Part shown: positions 1 through 5,167 of the stretch, one piece after another
How the letters are laid out: each line of letters begins with the position of its first letter
Position numbering within the stretch: position 1 is the stretch's first letter
Origin: Actinomycetota bacterium
Lineage (GTDB): Bacteria; Actinomycetota; Actinomycetes; S36-B12
DNA: 5,167 bases
Direction of reading: 5' to 3'
Assembly: GCA_026392575.1 (NCBI GenBank)
Contig: JAPLBU010000416.1
Location: forward strand, 8,230 to 13,396
The notes under the pieces: model-generated
What the model saw: only the letters and a program-made list of their open reading frames with translations
Told to the model about the DNA's origin: nothing
Database searches by the model: none
Position numbers and translations under genes: made by a program

Positions 1-33
1 GTCTCGCGCCGCGCGCGGCGGCAACCGTTGCCC

Positions 34-39
34 AGGAGG
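34..39 (+). promoter_or_regulatory. Shine-Dalgarno site of the ParB-like gene
   Basis: AGGAGG, a full match to the anti-16S consensus, lies four bases before the ATG at 44. It decides the start. The same frame stays open back to the window edge, so openness alone would allow a longer protein, but this site makes 44 the likely start. Confidence 0.75.
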
Positions 40-43
40 TTCC

Positions 44-493
44 ATGGCCCGCAAGAAGATGCCCGCGACTGCACCCAATGATCTGCCCGTCGTGGCGACC
101 CCAAGCGAGATCTGGAAGAACGCCCCGGACGAGCACGACTACCCAGCAGCTCAGTCGTTCCTGTCCCTGCTGACCACGTCGGCGAATGCCAAGAAGATCG
201 CCCAGCAGTTGAAGAAGTCCCCGATTGAGCTGCACCCCGCCAAGGACGTGCTCCGCGCAGCGAACCTGGCCCTGCTCCCGAAGAACGACCCATCGGTCAT
301 TCGAGACCTGGCCAAGGTCAAGGCAGGTGACCGACTCTCGCCCGTGCTCATGGTGCGGGGAGACGACGCTAGGGGCATTCGCCCGATCATCGCCGACGGA
401 TACCACCGCGTCTGCACGAGTTACCACTTGAGCGAGAACGAGCAGATCCCCTGCCGCCTGATCGACTACCCGAGCGCTCCCGGGAAGAAGTAG
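44..493 (+). CDS. ParB/sulfiredoxin-fold-like conserved hypothetical protein
   Basis: A 149-residue soluble protein with no signal peptide or membrane segment. The N-terminal 30 residues are Lys/Pro/Ala-rich and probably disordered. The rest looks like one globular domain: helices around 33-60 (AAQSFLSLL), a conserved-looking stretch AKDVLRAANLALL near 66-78, then a beta strand SPVLMVRG near 99-106 followed by IIADGYHRVC at 115-124 and IPCRLID at 135-141. A strand, then DGxHR, then a helix, then an IPC-type strand is the core pattern of ParB N-terminal/sulfiredoxin-like folds, in which the DGxHR loop can bind nucleotide or phosphate. I recall similar small proteins, generally unnamed, in actinobacteria and proteobacteria. 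No helix-turn-helix is present, so it is not a ParB partition protein. It appears to stand alone: a 152-base gap follows. The fold assignment is inference from the motif, and the function is unknown. Confidence 0.85.
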   Translation: MARKKMPATAPNDLPVVATPSEIWKNAPDEHDYPAAQSFLSLLTTSANAKKIAQQLKKSPIELHPAKDVLRAANLALLPKNDPSVIRDLAKVKAGDRLSPVLMVRGDDARGIRPIIADGYHRVCTSYHLSENEQIPCRLIDYPSAPGKK

Positions 494-630
494 TCAACGC
501 TGATCGACAACACGGGTGATCGCCTGCCGTATGCGTGGAATGCCGAGGTGCGGGCATCACGGAATCCGATGACCCGAAGCAGGAATAGTGGCGCCAGCCT
601 CAACCCCGGCGTCAGCATCGCCACAGCACT

Positions 631-636
631 TACGAT
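631..636 (+). promoter_or_regulatory. Candidate -10 box for the zinc-ribbon gene
   Basis: TACGAT fits the actinobacterial TAnnnT -10 pattern and ends nine bases before the ATG at 646. Transcription would begin near 643-646, giving a leader of at most about three bases. No Shine-Dalgarno sequence is visible before that ATG, which agrees with leaderless translation. No good -35 is present at the normal distance. The rest of the 494-645 gap shows no convincing hairpin or small gene. Confidence 0.4.
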
Positions 637-645
637 GCAGTCCAC

Positions 646-1038
646 ATGTCCGCCACCGATGATCTGACGAAAGCGCAGGCGCAGTTCGCGGCCGGCCACC
701 TGCGCCGCGCCCTGCGCGCTGGTTGGCTCGCAGCCGAGACCGCCCTTCTCCGCGGCGACGCGGACGTACTGCGAAGCCTCGTCGAACTCGCCACGCAGAT
801 CGCCGCAGCTGCAAATGGCGGCGTTGCCAAGGAAGCTTCGCGCCTTGAGTCCTACTGCCGGCACTGTCTTGACGCTTCGGGCGGCAGTGTCGAATCCCGA
901 GCGATCACGGCGCGGCTGTCACGCATCCGGAAGGCCACACGCGCGTGCCCCGACTGCAAGGCGCAGATTCCCGAGGATGCCCGCGTCTGCCAGCACTGCG
1001 GCTACCGCGACGACTCCACCGCGCGTCAGGTCCCGTGA
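646..1038 (+). CDS. Zinc-ribbon domain protein of unknown function
   Basis: A 130-residue protein. Residues 1-98 are Ala/Leu/Arg-rich and predicted helical (for example AQFAAGHLRRALRAGWLAAE), possibly a TPR-like or four-helix region. The C-terminus holds a treble-clef/zinc-ribbon motif with Cys101, Cys104, Cys115 and Cys118, that is CPDC, ten residues, then CQHC followed by Gly-Tyr. This spacing is typical of the short zinc ribbons found at the ends of many bacterial proteins, where they mediate protein or nucleic-acid contacts. A further CRHC at 71-74 sits in the helical part and could add a metal site, although its partner residues are not evident. There is no signal peptide. The gene ends 28 bases before the convergent tetR gene. 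Zinc binding is well supported by the spacing; the biological role is not recognisable. Confidence 0.8.
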   Translation: MSATDDLTKAQAQFAAGHLRRALRAGWLAAETALLRGDADVLRSLVELATQIAAAANGGVAKEASRLESYCRHCLDASGGSVESRAITARLSRIRKATRACPDCKAQIPEDARVCQHCGYRDDSTARQVP

Positions 1039-1066
1039 CAGCGATTCCCGCAATGGGCGCCGGCTA

Positions 1067-1669
1067 TCAACCGTCGTCGGGCACCCGGGTGATCGCGCGG
1101 AAGTAGAAGTCCAGCATGGCCGGCAGGGGTGAAGGATCGCGCAGCAGTCGACTGTGCAGCGCAGCACCTTCCCAGCACTCGACAAGCCGCTGTGCCAGAA
1201 CGGCAGGGTCCTCGGCCACAGTGAGATCCCCTCGGGCTCGCGCCTCGCCCAGCGGCTCCGCGAGGCGACCCGCGATGTAGCCGAGACACCAATCGATCTT
1301 CGTCGCAAAGACATCGCTTGCGCCCGAGAGCTCCTGTCCCAGGCCGCCGAGCAGGCAGCCCAGGTAGCCATCGTGCTCGTAGCCCTGACTGACGAGTTCG
1401 AAGAATCCGCGGATCCGGTCCAGCGGCGCCCGGGACGAGTCCGACAGACTCGCATCGAGCGCCGCATGGACCCCCGTCATGTATGCATCGACAACCTGAA
1501 GTGCGAAGTCTTCCTTGTCGTTGAAGTGGTGATAGAAGGAACCCTTCGGCGCTTGTGCCGCGTCAAGAACGGCCTGCACACCGACACCGTGGTAACCCTG
1601 CTCCAGCAGCAGCGTCAGGCCGGCGTCCAGCATCCGCTGCTTGGTTGCCGTCGTCGGCTCCTTATCCAC
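1067..1669 (-). CDS. TetR-family repressor, NemR/AcuR-like
   Basis: A 200-residue one-component repressor of normal TetR length. Residues 8-55 form the DNA-binding domain, with the recognition-helix region APKGSFYHHFNDKEDF at 40-55, a wording typical of the NemR/AcuR branch. The C-terminal ligand and dimerisation domain carries GYLGCLLGGLGQEL at 101-114. Against E. coli NemR recalled from memory, PKGSFYH aligns at the same residue numbers and Cys105 falls on the redox-sensing Cys106. The Lys that pairs with it in NemR (Lys175) aligns with Arg174. Other cysteines are 128 and 165. The start is GTG; an in-frame TGA lies immediately upstream, so the protein cannot begin earlier. It overlaps the end of the cupin gene by eight bases, implying one transcript and translational coupling. 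It probably represses its own operon through the palindromes at 2077-2106. The family call is firm; the inducer is inferred. Confidence 0.93.
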   Translation of the reverse strand: MDKEPTTATKQRMLDAGLTLLLEQGYHGVGVQAVLDAAQAPKGSFYHHFNDKEDFALQVVDAYMTGVHAALDASLSDSSRAPLDRIRGFFELVSQGYEHDGYLGCLLGGLGQELSGASDVFATKIDWCLGYIAGRLAEPLGEARARGDLTVAEDPAVLAQRLVECWEGAALHSRLLRDPSPLPAMLDFYFRAITRVPDDG

Positions 1670-2048
1670 TCACCTTGTCTAGCATGTGGCGGATGACGGC
1701 GCTGTGCTGGTCCTGCGGGGAGAACATGATGATTTCCGCATCCTGATCGACGCGGACGTTGTGGCCCGATGGCCAGAAGAACAGATCGCCCTCGTTGACG
1801 GTCTCCTCCACACCGGCACCGCTGGTTGTCGTGAGCTGGCCCACGAGAACGTAACCCCAGTGCGGGCACTGACAGGCATCCGACTCGAGGCCGGCGAACA
1901 GCGGCGTCGTGTCGACACCCTGCGCCAGCGTGAAGTACTCACAGCTAATGCCACCCATATCGCCCGCGGAGCCGAAGTCCCGATGCTGCCGAATCGTTGC
2001 TCCGGGAATGTCCATTTGCACGTCTACGTCCTGCCTGTTGATCCGCAC
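1662..2048 (-). CDS. Small cupin-domain protein
   Basis: A 128-residue single-domain cupin, first gene of the operon with the TetR repressor. The barrel core runs from about residue 50 to 112. Motif 1 is CQCPHWGYVLVGQL (59-72), with His63 as a probable metal ligand and Cys59 and Cys61 just before it. The turn is NEGDLFFWPSGH (85-96), with His96 as the motif-2 His, and strands AEIIMFSP follow. The usual second His and the Glu of a classical HxH-Glu site are replaced by Trp and Gly-Tyr (PHWGY), so metal binding may be incomplete or may use the cysteines. Similar PHxGY...GD...WPxGH cupins occur widely without known function. The GTG start at 2048 is supported by AGGAGG at 2054-2059, five bases upstream. 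Regulation by the adjacent repressor is strongly suggested by the operator. The substrate is unknown; detoxification or small-molecule binding is a guess from the NemR-like regulator. Confidence 0.88.
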   Translation of the reverse strand: MRINRQDVDVQMDIPGATIRQHRDFGSAGDMGGISCEYFTLAQGVDTTPLFAGLESDACQCPHWGYVLVGQLTTTSGAGVEETVNEGDLFFWPSGHNVRVDQDAEIIMFSPQDQHSAVIRHMLDKVSG

Positions 2049-2053
2049 AGCCG

Positions 2054-2059
2054 CCTCCT
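2054..2059 (-). promoter_or_regulatory. Shine-Dalgarno site of the cupin gene
   Basis: On the minus strand AGGAGG stands five bases before the GTG at 2048. It supports this non-ATG start for the cupin. Confidence 0.75.
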
Positions 2060-2076
2060 CGAATCCCGATGACGCC

Positions 2077-2106
2077 TAGACCGTATGGTCTAGACCACTT
2101 GGTCTA
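2077..2106. promoter_or_regulatory. Tandem palindromic TetR operator
   Basis: Two 16-bp palindromes of the form TAGACC-N4-GGTCTA follow one another and share a central TA: TAGACC-GTAT-GGTCTA at 2077-2092 and TAGACC-ACTT-GGTCTA at 2091-2106. The six-base arms are perfect in both. Their centres are 14 bp apart, so two repressor dimers could bind on different faces of the helix. The block lies directly downstream of the predicted -10 of the cupin-tetR promoter and would cover the transcription start. The same arm sequence is what I recall for the E. coli NemR box, and the adjacent repressor is NemR-like. Direct control of the rightward propeller gene is less likely, because its -35 begins about 84 bases further right. 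Confidence 0.88.
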
Positions 2107-2135
2107 ATGGTGGAGGGGATGCCCTCGGCTGTCAA
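2107..2135 (-). promoter_or_regulatory. Promoter of the cupin-tetR operon
   Basis: On the minus strand a perfect -35 TTGACA (2135-2130) is followed after 17 bases by CACCAT (2112-2107). This keeps the two most conserved -10 positions, A at 2 and T at 6, but has C instead of T at position 1. Transcription would start near 2100, inside the tandem operator, with a leader of about 50 bases to the cupin GTG. The near-consensus -35, the 17-base spacing and the operator position support each other; the -10 itself is weak. Confidence 0.6.
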
Positions 2136-2189
2136 GTGATCCGCGGCAATTCATCGCCGAGTCCCCGTTGCCCACCCGTGCATGCTTCA

Positions 2190-2218
2190 TTGACAGTGAA
2201 CGACGACGGCCATACCGT
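2190..2218 (+). promoter_or_regulatory. Promoter of the secreted propeller gene
   Basis: TTGACA at 2190-2195 and TACCGT at 2213-2218 are separated by exactly 17 bases, a perfect -35 and a TAnnnT -10. Transcription would begin near 2225, giving a leader of about 66 bases before the ATG at 2291. The coding frame is open upstream to an ATG-like position at 2168, but that lies before this promoter, so the promoter also argues for the start at 2291. Confidence 0.7.
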
Positions 2219-2279
2219 CCAGTCCTGTCGCTATTTGACGACCATCTGCCAAGGGCCCAAGGGTTCTCTGACGCACGTC

Positions 2280-2285
2280 AAGGGA
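2280..2285 (+). promoter_or_regulatory. Shine-Dalgarno site of the propeller gene
   Basis: AAGGGA lies five bases before the ATG at 2291. With the promoter at 2190-2218 and the signal peptide that begins right after this ATG, it fixes the start. Confidence 0.6.
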
Positions 2286-2290
2286 TCCGC

Positions 2291-3926
2291 ATGTCGCGCA
2301 TCAGCCGCCTGGTGGAACCAGTACGGAATGGATCCATAGCCGCCCTTGTGGTCGTCATCGCAGCCACGGCCGGCGTCGTGATTGCGGCTCCTCCGGCCGG
2401 CTCTGCTCCGCCATCGGATATCAACTCACGTACTCAGTCGCTCATCGCCACCGAGGTCGACTGCATCACCGCCTACGCGGCAGACCCAGCCAACAACTAC
2501 ACGAACTACGCGCCTGCTATCGGCGCTCCTGAAGTCACGGATGCCATCCACAGTGGCCTGCAGCCGTGCGCGTCCTTCACGACCGACGCCACTGGCAAGA
2601 GCCGCAGGAATCAGGTGACCCAGTACCTGTCCCCCACGATCTACCCGGGACAGATTCAGCTGATCGTCCAAGGCGGGCCCAACGCCGCCTTCCTCGTCGG
2701 CGGATCGCCGGGCACCCCCATTCCGACGTACACCGGCGGCCCTTACGTGGCTCGCTTTGATCCGGCTACCGGTGCGCAGATCTGGCGAACCGCGCTTCCG
2801 CAAGCACCAGGTCAGTGGATCGCCGCTCCCAGTGGCGCCGTCGTCAAGGGTGGCTGGGTCGACGTCGCCGTCGGCCCGACGGTCTACAGACTCAACCCCA
2901 AGACGGGTGCCATCGTGGCCTCCGTTCAGCAGGCTCAAGAGTCAGAACCGCTCGGCCGGCTGCACCATCCAGGGCAACCAGGCGATGTCGCTGTGTGTCC
3001 CGGAATTCGGTCCGCAGCCGGTCACCACCGTGGTGGCCGTCGATCCTGTGACATTGAAGAACCTCGCCGCGATCACACTGGATCAGGCCGTCGCGACGCG
3101 ACCCACGCTGGTACCGCACCACGGCAAGACGCACATCTATCTCGCTGGCACCACGCAGGGAGTCCGCGTCATCTGGGATCCGAAGACCAGGACGCTTCGC
3201 CAGGATCGCACCTGGGCGCCGTCGTACCTGCTGCCGGGGCAGAGCATCGGCGACGCTCCCGTGCCGCTCGGCAACTGGGTGGTGTTCAACAACAACGCCT
3301 TCCCGACACAGCACGTTCCCATCTGCGCCGTTGCGGTCAAGATGAGCGATGCTGGTGACATCCAGCGAATCTGTCCCTGGGGAACAACGATCCCCGCGGG
3401 CGTCACCAGCAATGCCCCGGCGAGCTTCTCCACCGACCCCCAGAAGAGCCTGCTGTTCATGCAGGACCTGCTCGTCGGCGGAGTCTTCGCCGTGCATCTG
3501 GATCAAGGTTCCGGTGCCATGACAATCAAATGGAGTCGCCCCGACTGGCGTACCTCCGACTACTTCACTGCCGTCGGTCCGCCCAATCACCGGGTGCTCT
3601 CTTCCCAGTACCTCAGCCCGTCATTCACTACCGCTCAAGTGACCAACAACTCCTGGACCGAGAGCGTCCTCTGGGTTGACGAATCGACGGGGAAGACGCT
3701 TGCCCAGTCTGCGTACAACGCACCTACCGACCTGGCCTGGATGGCCGTGCCCGGTTACGCCGGCCGCTGGTACACGATGACCGTGCAGGGGTCCCTCATC
3801 ATCTACACGCCGCAGGCGTGCTCGACATCGGCCAAGAAGCCCGTGACACCGGCGTCGACCACCATGTGCACGACGAACTACGCCGCCCTGCCGCAGCCGA
3901 TCGCCTTCCCTGCTCCCAAGCCGTAG
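2291..3926 (+). pseudogene. Secreted PQQ-like beta-propeller protein, frame broken
   Basis: Two open frames together make one protein of about 540 residues. The first frame (ATG 2291 to about 2926, residues 1-212) starts with a signal peptide: basic MSRISRLVEPVRNG, a hydrophobic run at about 16-33, and a likely cut after GSA at 37-39. It continues with propeller strands such as YVARFDPATGAQIWRT and TVYRLNPKTGAIVASV. The second frame (from about 2925 to the TAG at 3926) resumes with LKSQNRSAGCTIQG, VVAVDPVTLKNL, VIWDPKTRTLRQD, YLLPGQSIGDAPVPLGNWVV and VLWVDESTGKTLAQ. D-x-x-TG strand ends are typical of PQQ-like/BamB-like blades. Several cysteines suggest disulphides outside the cytoplasm. Without correction, translation from 2291 runs out of frame to 3358 and gives about 355 residues, the last 140 or so meaningless. 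A sequencing error or a real inactivating indel are both possible. The enzymatic or binding role is unknown. Confidence 0.82.
2924..2948 (+). other. Frameshift or small deletion in the propeller gene
   Basis: Sense coding passes from the frame of 2291 to the next frame (+1) within this stretch: GAIVASV reads well up to 2926, and LKSQNR reads well from 2934. The change equals one extra base, or two lost bases, or a longer out-of-frame deletion. No slippery heptamer, rare-codon pause or in-frame stop is visible here, so programmed shifting is unlikely. Confidence 0.75.
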
Positions 3927-3993
3927 GCAATCCACGCAACGGGAAATGCACCCCGTCAGGGCACCAGTTCCGCGGCGATGAAGCGGGCGACCG

Positions 3994-4578
3994 TCAGGCG
4001 CTGTCGCGGTCCAGCGCGCGCTCGATGCGCCGGTCGGGGACCAGCCAGATGATCGCCACCACGAGGTAGAGGGCCTCCCCCACGAAGGCGTTGAAGAAGG
4101 ACGCGATGATCCCCAGGATGATCACGACGAGGGTGATGCGCCCCTTGCGGTCGTCACCGATCGCGTCGGCGATGACGGACCCCTCGTCCTGCGCGGCGAC
4201 GATCGTCTTCTCGAGGATGAAGTAGGCGACTCCCGCGAGCAGCAGCACGAATCCATATGCCACCGCAGGCGTCGTCGCACTGTGGTTCTCACCCAACCAG
4301 CCAGTTGCGAAGGGCAGGAGCGACAGCCACAGCAGCAGGTTGAGATTCGCCCACAGGACCGCGCCGTTGACACGCTTGGTCGCCTGCAGCAGATGGTGGT
4401 GGTTGTTCCAGTAGATGCCCAGGAAGGCGAAACTGAGAACGTAGGCCAGGAACGACGGGACGAGGGGCTGCAAGTCCGACAGCTCCGTGCCCTCCGGTGG
4501 CCGCAGCTCGAGCACCATGATCGTCATGATGATGGCGATGACAGCGTCGCTGAACGCCTCGAGCCGGCCCTTGGTCAT
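3994..4578 (-). CDS. TMEM175-family (DUF1211) potassium-channel protein
   Basis: A 194-residue inner-membrane protein with about six transmembrane helices, the normal size for bacterial one-repeat TMEM175 proteins. The family signature is at the N-terminus: GRLEAFSDAVIAIIMTIMVLEL (4-25) with the FSD motif at 9-11. This helix lines the pore in known structures. Helix 2 ends in LGIYWNNHHHLL (53-64) and is followed by LWANLNLLLWLSLLPFATGWLG (75-96), both typical family patterns. Helices 4-6 are near 105-121, 148-164 and 166-180, and the tail is charged (RRIERALDRDSA). Bacterial members form tetramers that conduct potassium with modest selectivity and use bulky hydrophobic residues of helix 1 as a gate; this is family knowledge, not visible here. 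The ATG at 4578 is preceded by TAGGAT, which could be a ribosome site or a -10. The gene is convergent with the propeller gene and divergent from the small membrane protein. Confidence 0.92.
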   Translation of the reverse strand: MTKGRLEAFSDAVIAIIMTIMVLELRPPEGTELSDLQPLVPSFLAYVLSFAFLGIYWNNHHHLLQATKRVNGAVLWANLNLLLWLSLLPFATGWLGENHSATTPAVAYGFVLLLAGVAYFILEKTIVAAQDEGSVIADAIGDDRKGRITLVVIILGIIASFFNAFVGEALYLVVAIIWLVPDRRIERALDRDSA

Positions 4579-4584
4579 GGGTGA

Positions 4585-4590
4585 ATCCTA
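4585..4590 (-). promoter_or_regulatory. TAGGAT before the channel gene: -10 box or ribosome site
   Basis: On the minus strand TAGGAT ends six bases before the ATG at 4578. Read as a TAnnnT -10 box it would start the transcript exactly at the A of ATG. Read as a Shine-Dalgarno site, its AGGA lies seven bases from the ATG. The two readings exclude each other. No good -35 is seen for the first. Confidence 0.4.
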
Positions 4591-4645
4591 GGAGGACAGG
4601 CACGACGACGGGGTTGACCGGTTAAGCGTGGCGCTCCTCCTGCCC

Positions 4646-4651
4646 GATACT
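4646..4651 (+). promoter_or_regulatory. Candidate -10 box of the small membrane-protein gene
   Basis: GATACT (TATACT-like, first base changed) ends six bases before the in-frame GTG at 4658, so transcription could start at that GTG. There is no Shine-Dalgarno sequence before either GTG 4658 or GTG 4628. TTGACC at 4614-4619 is too far from it to be its -35 (26-base gap). Confidence 0.3.
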
Positions 4652-4657
4652 CGGCAG

Positions 4658-5005
4658 GTGACATCGACGCGAGCACCCGCATCCATCATCGCCCTGCACG
4701 TCCTTGCCGGAATCGGGGTGCTGTTCTGGCTCAGCCGTGCCGTGCTGGCGGTGACCTCCGGGGATCCGGATGTACTGCTGGTGATCGTCCTCGCCGTCGT
4801 CCTCGGCGGTGCGCATGTCGCGGTCTCCGTGCTGACAACCCGGCATTCCCGGCTCGCCATCCTCGCGATGTGGTTCATCGCTGCCGGCGATCTCCTGCTG
4901 ACGATCTTCGTCAACGCTCAGGCGATCATCCTCGTGGCATTCACCGTGATCATGCTGCTGCTGGCACACAGCCGAGCAGCACACGCCTGGTACAAGGCCG
5001 CCTGA
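4658..5005 (+). CDS. Small hydrophobic membrane protein, unknown
   Basis: A 115-residue protein from GTG 4658; an in-frame GTG at 4628 would add ten residues (MALLLPDTRQ). I prefer 4658 because the candidate -10 at 4646-4651 lies inside the longer version and the extra residues look non-structural. Hydrophobic segments are at about 8-30 (SIIALHVLAGIGVLFWL onward), 37-58 (VLLVIVLAVVLGGAHVAV), 66-84 (LAILAMWFIAAGDLLLTIF) and 87-103 (AQAIILVAFTVIMLLLA), so about four membrane helices. The C-terminus is short and basic (HSRAAHAWYKAA). No known family motif or catalytic residues are seen. It is divergent from the TMEM175 gene with a gap of 79 bases (49 with the longer start), so the two could share control, but no common operator is visible. 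Its TGA stop is inside the terminator hairpin. Confidence 0.75.
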   Translation: MTSTRAPASIIALHVLAGIGVLFWLSRAVLAVTSGDPDVLLVIVLAVVLGGAHVAVSVLTTRHSRLAILAMWFIAAGDLLLTIFVNAQAIILVAFTVIMLLLAHSRAAHAWYKAA

Positions 5006-5021
5006 CGAATCAGGCGGCCTT
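4994..5021. terminator. Hairpin terminator between convergent genes
   Basis: AAGGCCGCCTGA (4994-5005) pairs perfectly with TCAGGCGGCCTT (5010-5021) around a CGAA loop, a 12-bp stem. It begins within the last codons of the membrane-protein gene, and that gene's TGA (5003-5005) closes the left arm. The minus-strand gene ends at 5032, 11 bases away, so the hairpin can serve both genes. No long T-tract follows on either side, which is common for actinobacterial terminators. Confidence 0.8.
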
Positions 5022-5031
5022 CAACCGTCGG

Positions 5032-5167
5032 CTAGCTGTCCGCGAAGGGGAACTGCTGGGACGAGCCATTGGCCCAGGGCGCCATCTGCGGCTGCAGGAG
5101 CTTGGTCGAACTCTCGACCTCGAGCATCGTGGCGAGCACCTGCTGCTGGGGCGCATAGTCGCTGTTC
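5032..5167 (-). CDS. C-terminal fragment of an unrecognised protein
   Basis: The last 44 codons of a minus-strand gene that enters from beyond the right edge; the stop is TAG at 5034-5032. The visible tail starts NSDYAPQQQVLATMLEVESS, continues with a Gln/Pro-containing stretch (LLQPQMAPWANGSSQQF) and ends PFADS. A helix is likely around VLATMLEVESSTKLL; the last 20 residues look flexible. There is no membrane segment or metal motif in the part seen, and I do not recognise the family. Coding is supported by uninterrupted sense, by the strong GC bias at third positions, and by the hairpin just after the stop. Confidence 0.6.
   Translation of the reverse strand, partial: NSDYAPQQQVLATMLEVESSTKLLQPQMAPWANGSSQQFPFADS

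Noticed and set aside
1..43. Possible end of an upstream gene or N-terminal extension of the first gene
   Set aside because: The frame is open but the segment is only 43 bases, and the AGGAGG site at 34-39 argues for a start at 44; the evidence is insufficient for a separate feature.
494..645. Possible tiny coding frames in the gap between the first two genes
   Set aside because: Frames are under 20 codons with no ribosome site; nothing supports translation.
919..1467. Long open frame on the minus strand overlapping the zinc-ribbon and tetR genes
   Set aside because: The translation is Arg/Ser-rich without domain signal and is a different frame of the clear TetR gene; a GC-rich shadow.
1154..1696. 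Long plus-strand open frame opposite tetR
   Set aside because: It is fully antisense to a well-supported TetR gene and has no ribosome site or recognisable motif.
2144..2159. Short inverted repeat CGGC...GCCG left of the propeller promoter
   Set aside because: Four-base arms are expected by chance in GC-rich DNA, and the spot has no special position relative to either promoter.
2924..2948. Programmed ribosomal frameshift joining the two propeller frames
   Set aside because: There is no slippery heptamer, no stop or rare codon at the shift point and no clear downstream pseudoknot; mutation or sequencing error is simpler.
2892..3590. A 232-codon minus-strand open frame across the propeller gene
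   Set aside because: It lies opposite recognisable propeller strands; the composition is typical of antisense frames in GC-rich DNA.
3939..3956. Small hairpin ACGGG/CCCGT between the propeller and channel genes
   Set aside because: The stem is only five base pairs with an eight-base loop and no T-tract; too weak to call a terminator.

Overview
The window is GC-rich and densely coded. GTG starts, -10 boxes of the TAnnnT type, possible leaderless starts and an actinobacterial-style secreted beta-propeller protein all suggest a high-GC actinobacterium. The genus cannot be fixed from the sequence. I see no rRNA, tRNA, CRISPR array, insertion sequence or phage gene. No stretch longer than 300 bases lacks a gene; the longest gaps are 494-645 and 2049-2290, and both hold promoter-like signals.

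Layout: (1) 44-493 (+), a small conserved protein with a ParB-like fold and a DGYHR motif. (2) 646-1038 (+), a helical protein ending in a four-cysteine zinc ribbon. (3) 1067-2048 (-), a two-gene operon of a small cupin followed by a TetR-family repressor, overlapping by 8 bases. Just upstream, at 2077-2106, lie two overlapping 16-bp palindromes placed over the predicted transcription start. (4) 2291-3926 (+), a secreted PQQ-like beta-propeller protein whose reading frame is broken near 2925-2945; a TTGACA-N17-TACCGT promoter lies upstream. (5) 3994-4578 (-), a TMEM175-type (DUF1211) potassium-channel family protein. (6) 4658 (or 4628)-5005 (+), a small hydrophobic membrane protein divergent from the channel. 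(7) 5032-5167 (-), the C-terminal end of an unrecognised protein, separated from gene 6 by a 12-bp perfect hairpin that includes gene 6's stop codon.

The best-supported functional unit is the cupin-tetR operon. The regulator resembles the electrophile sensor NemR: it has the PKGSFYH recognition-helix motif, and a Gly-Cys-Leu with Cys105 in the position of NemR Cys106. The palindromes have the form TAGACC-N4-GGTCTA, which I recall as the NemR box. The likely circuit is autorepression of cupin-tetR, relieved by a reactive or electrophilic signal. The remaining genes look like independent, ordinary chromosomal genes. I see no convincing defence or mobile system here.
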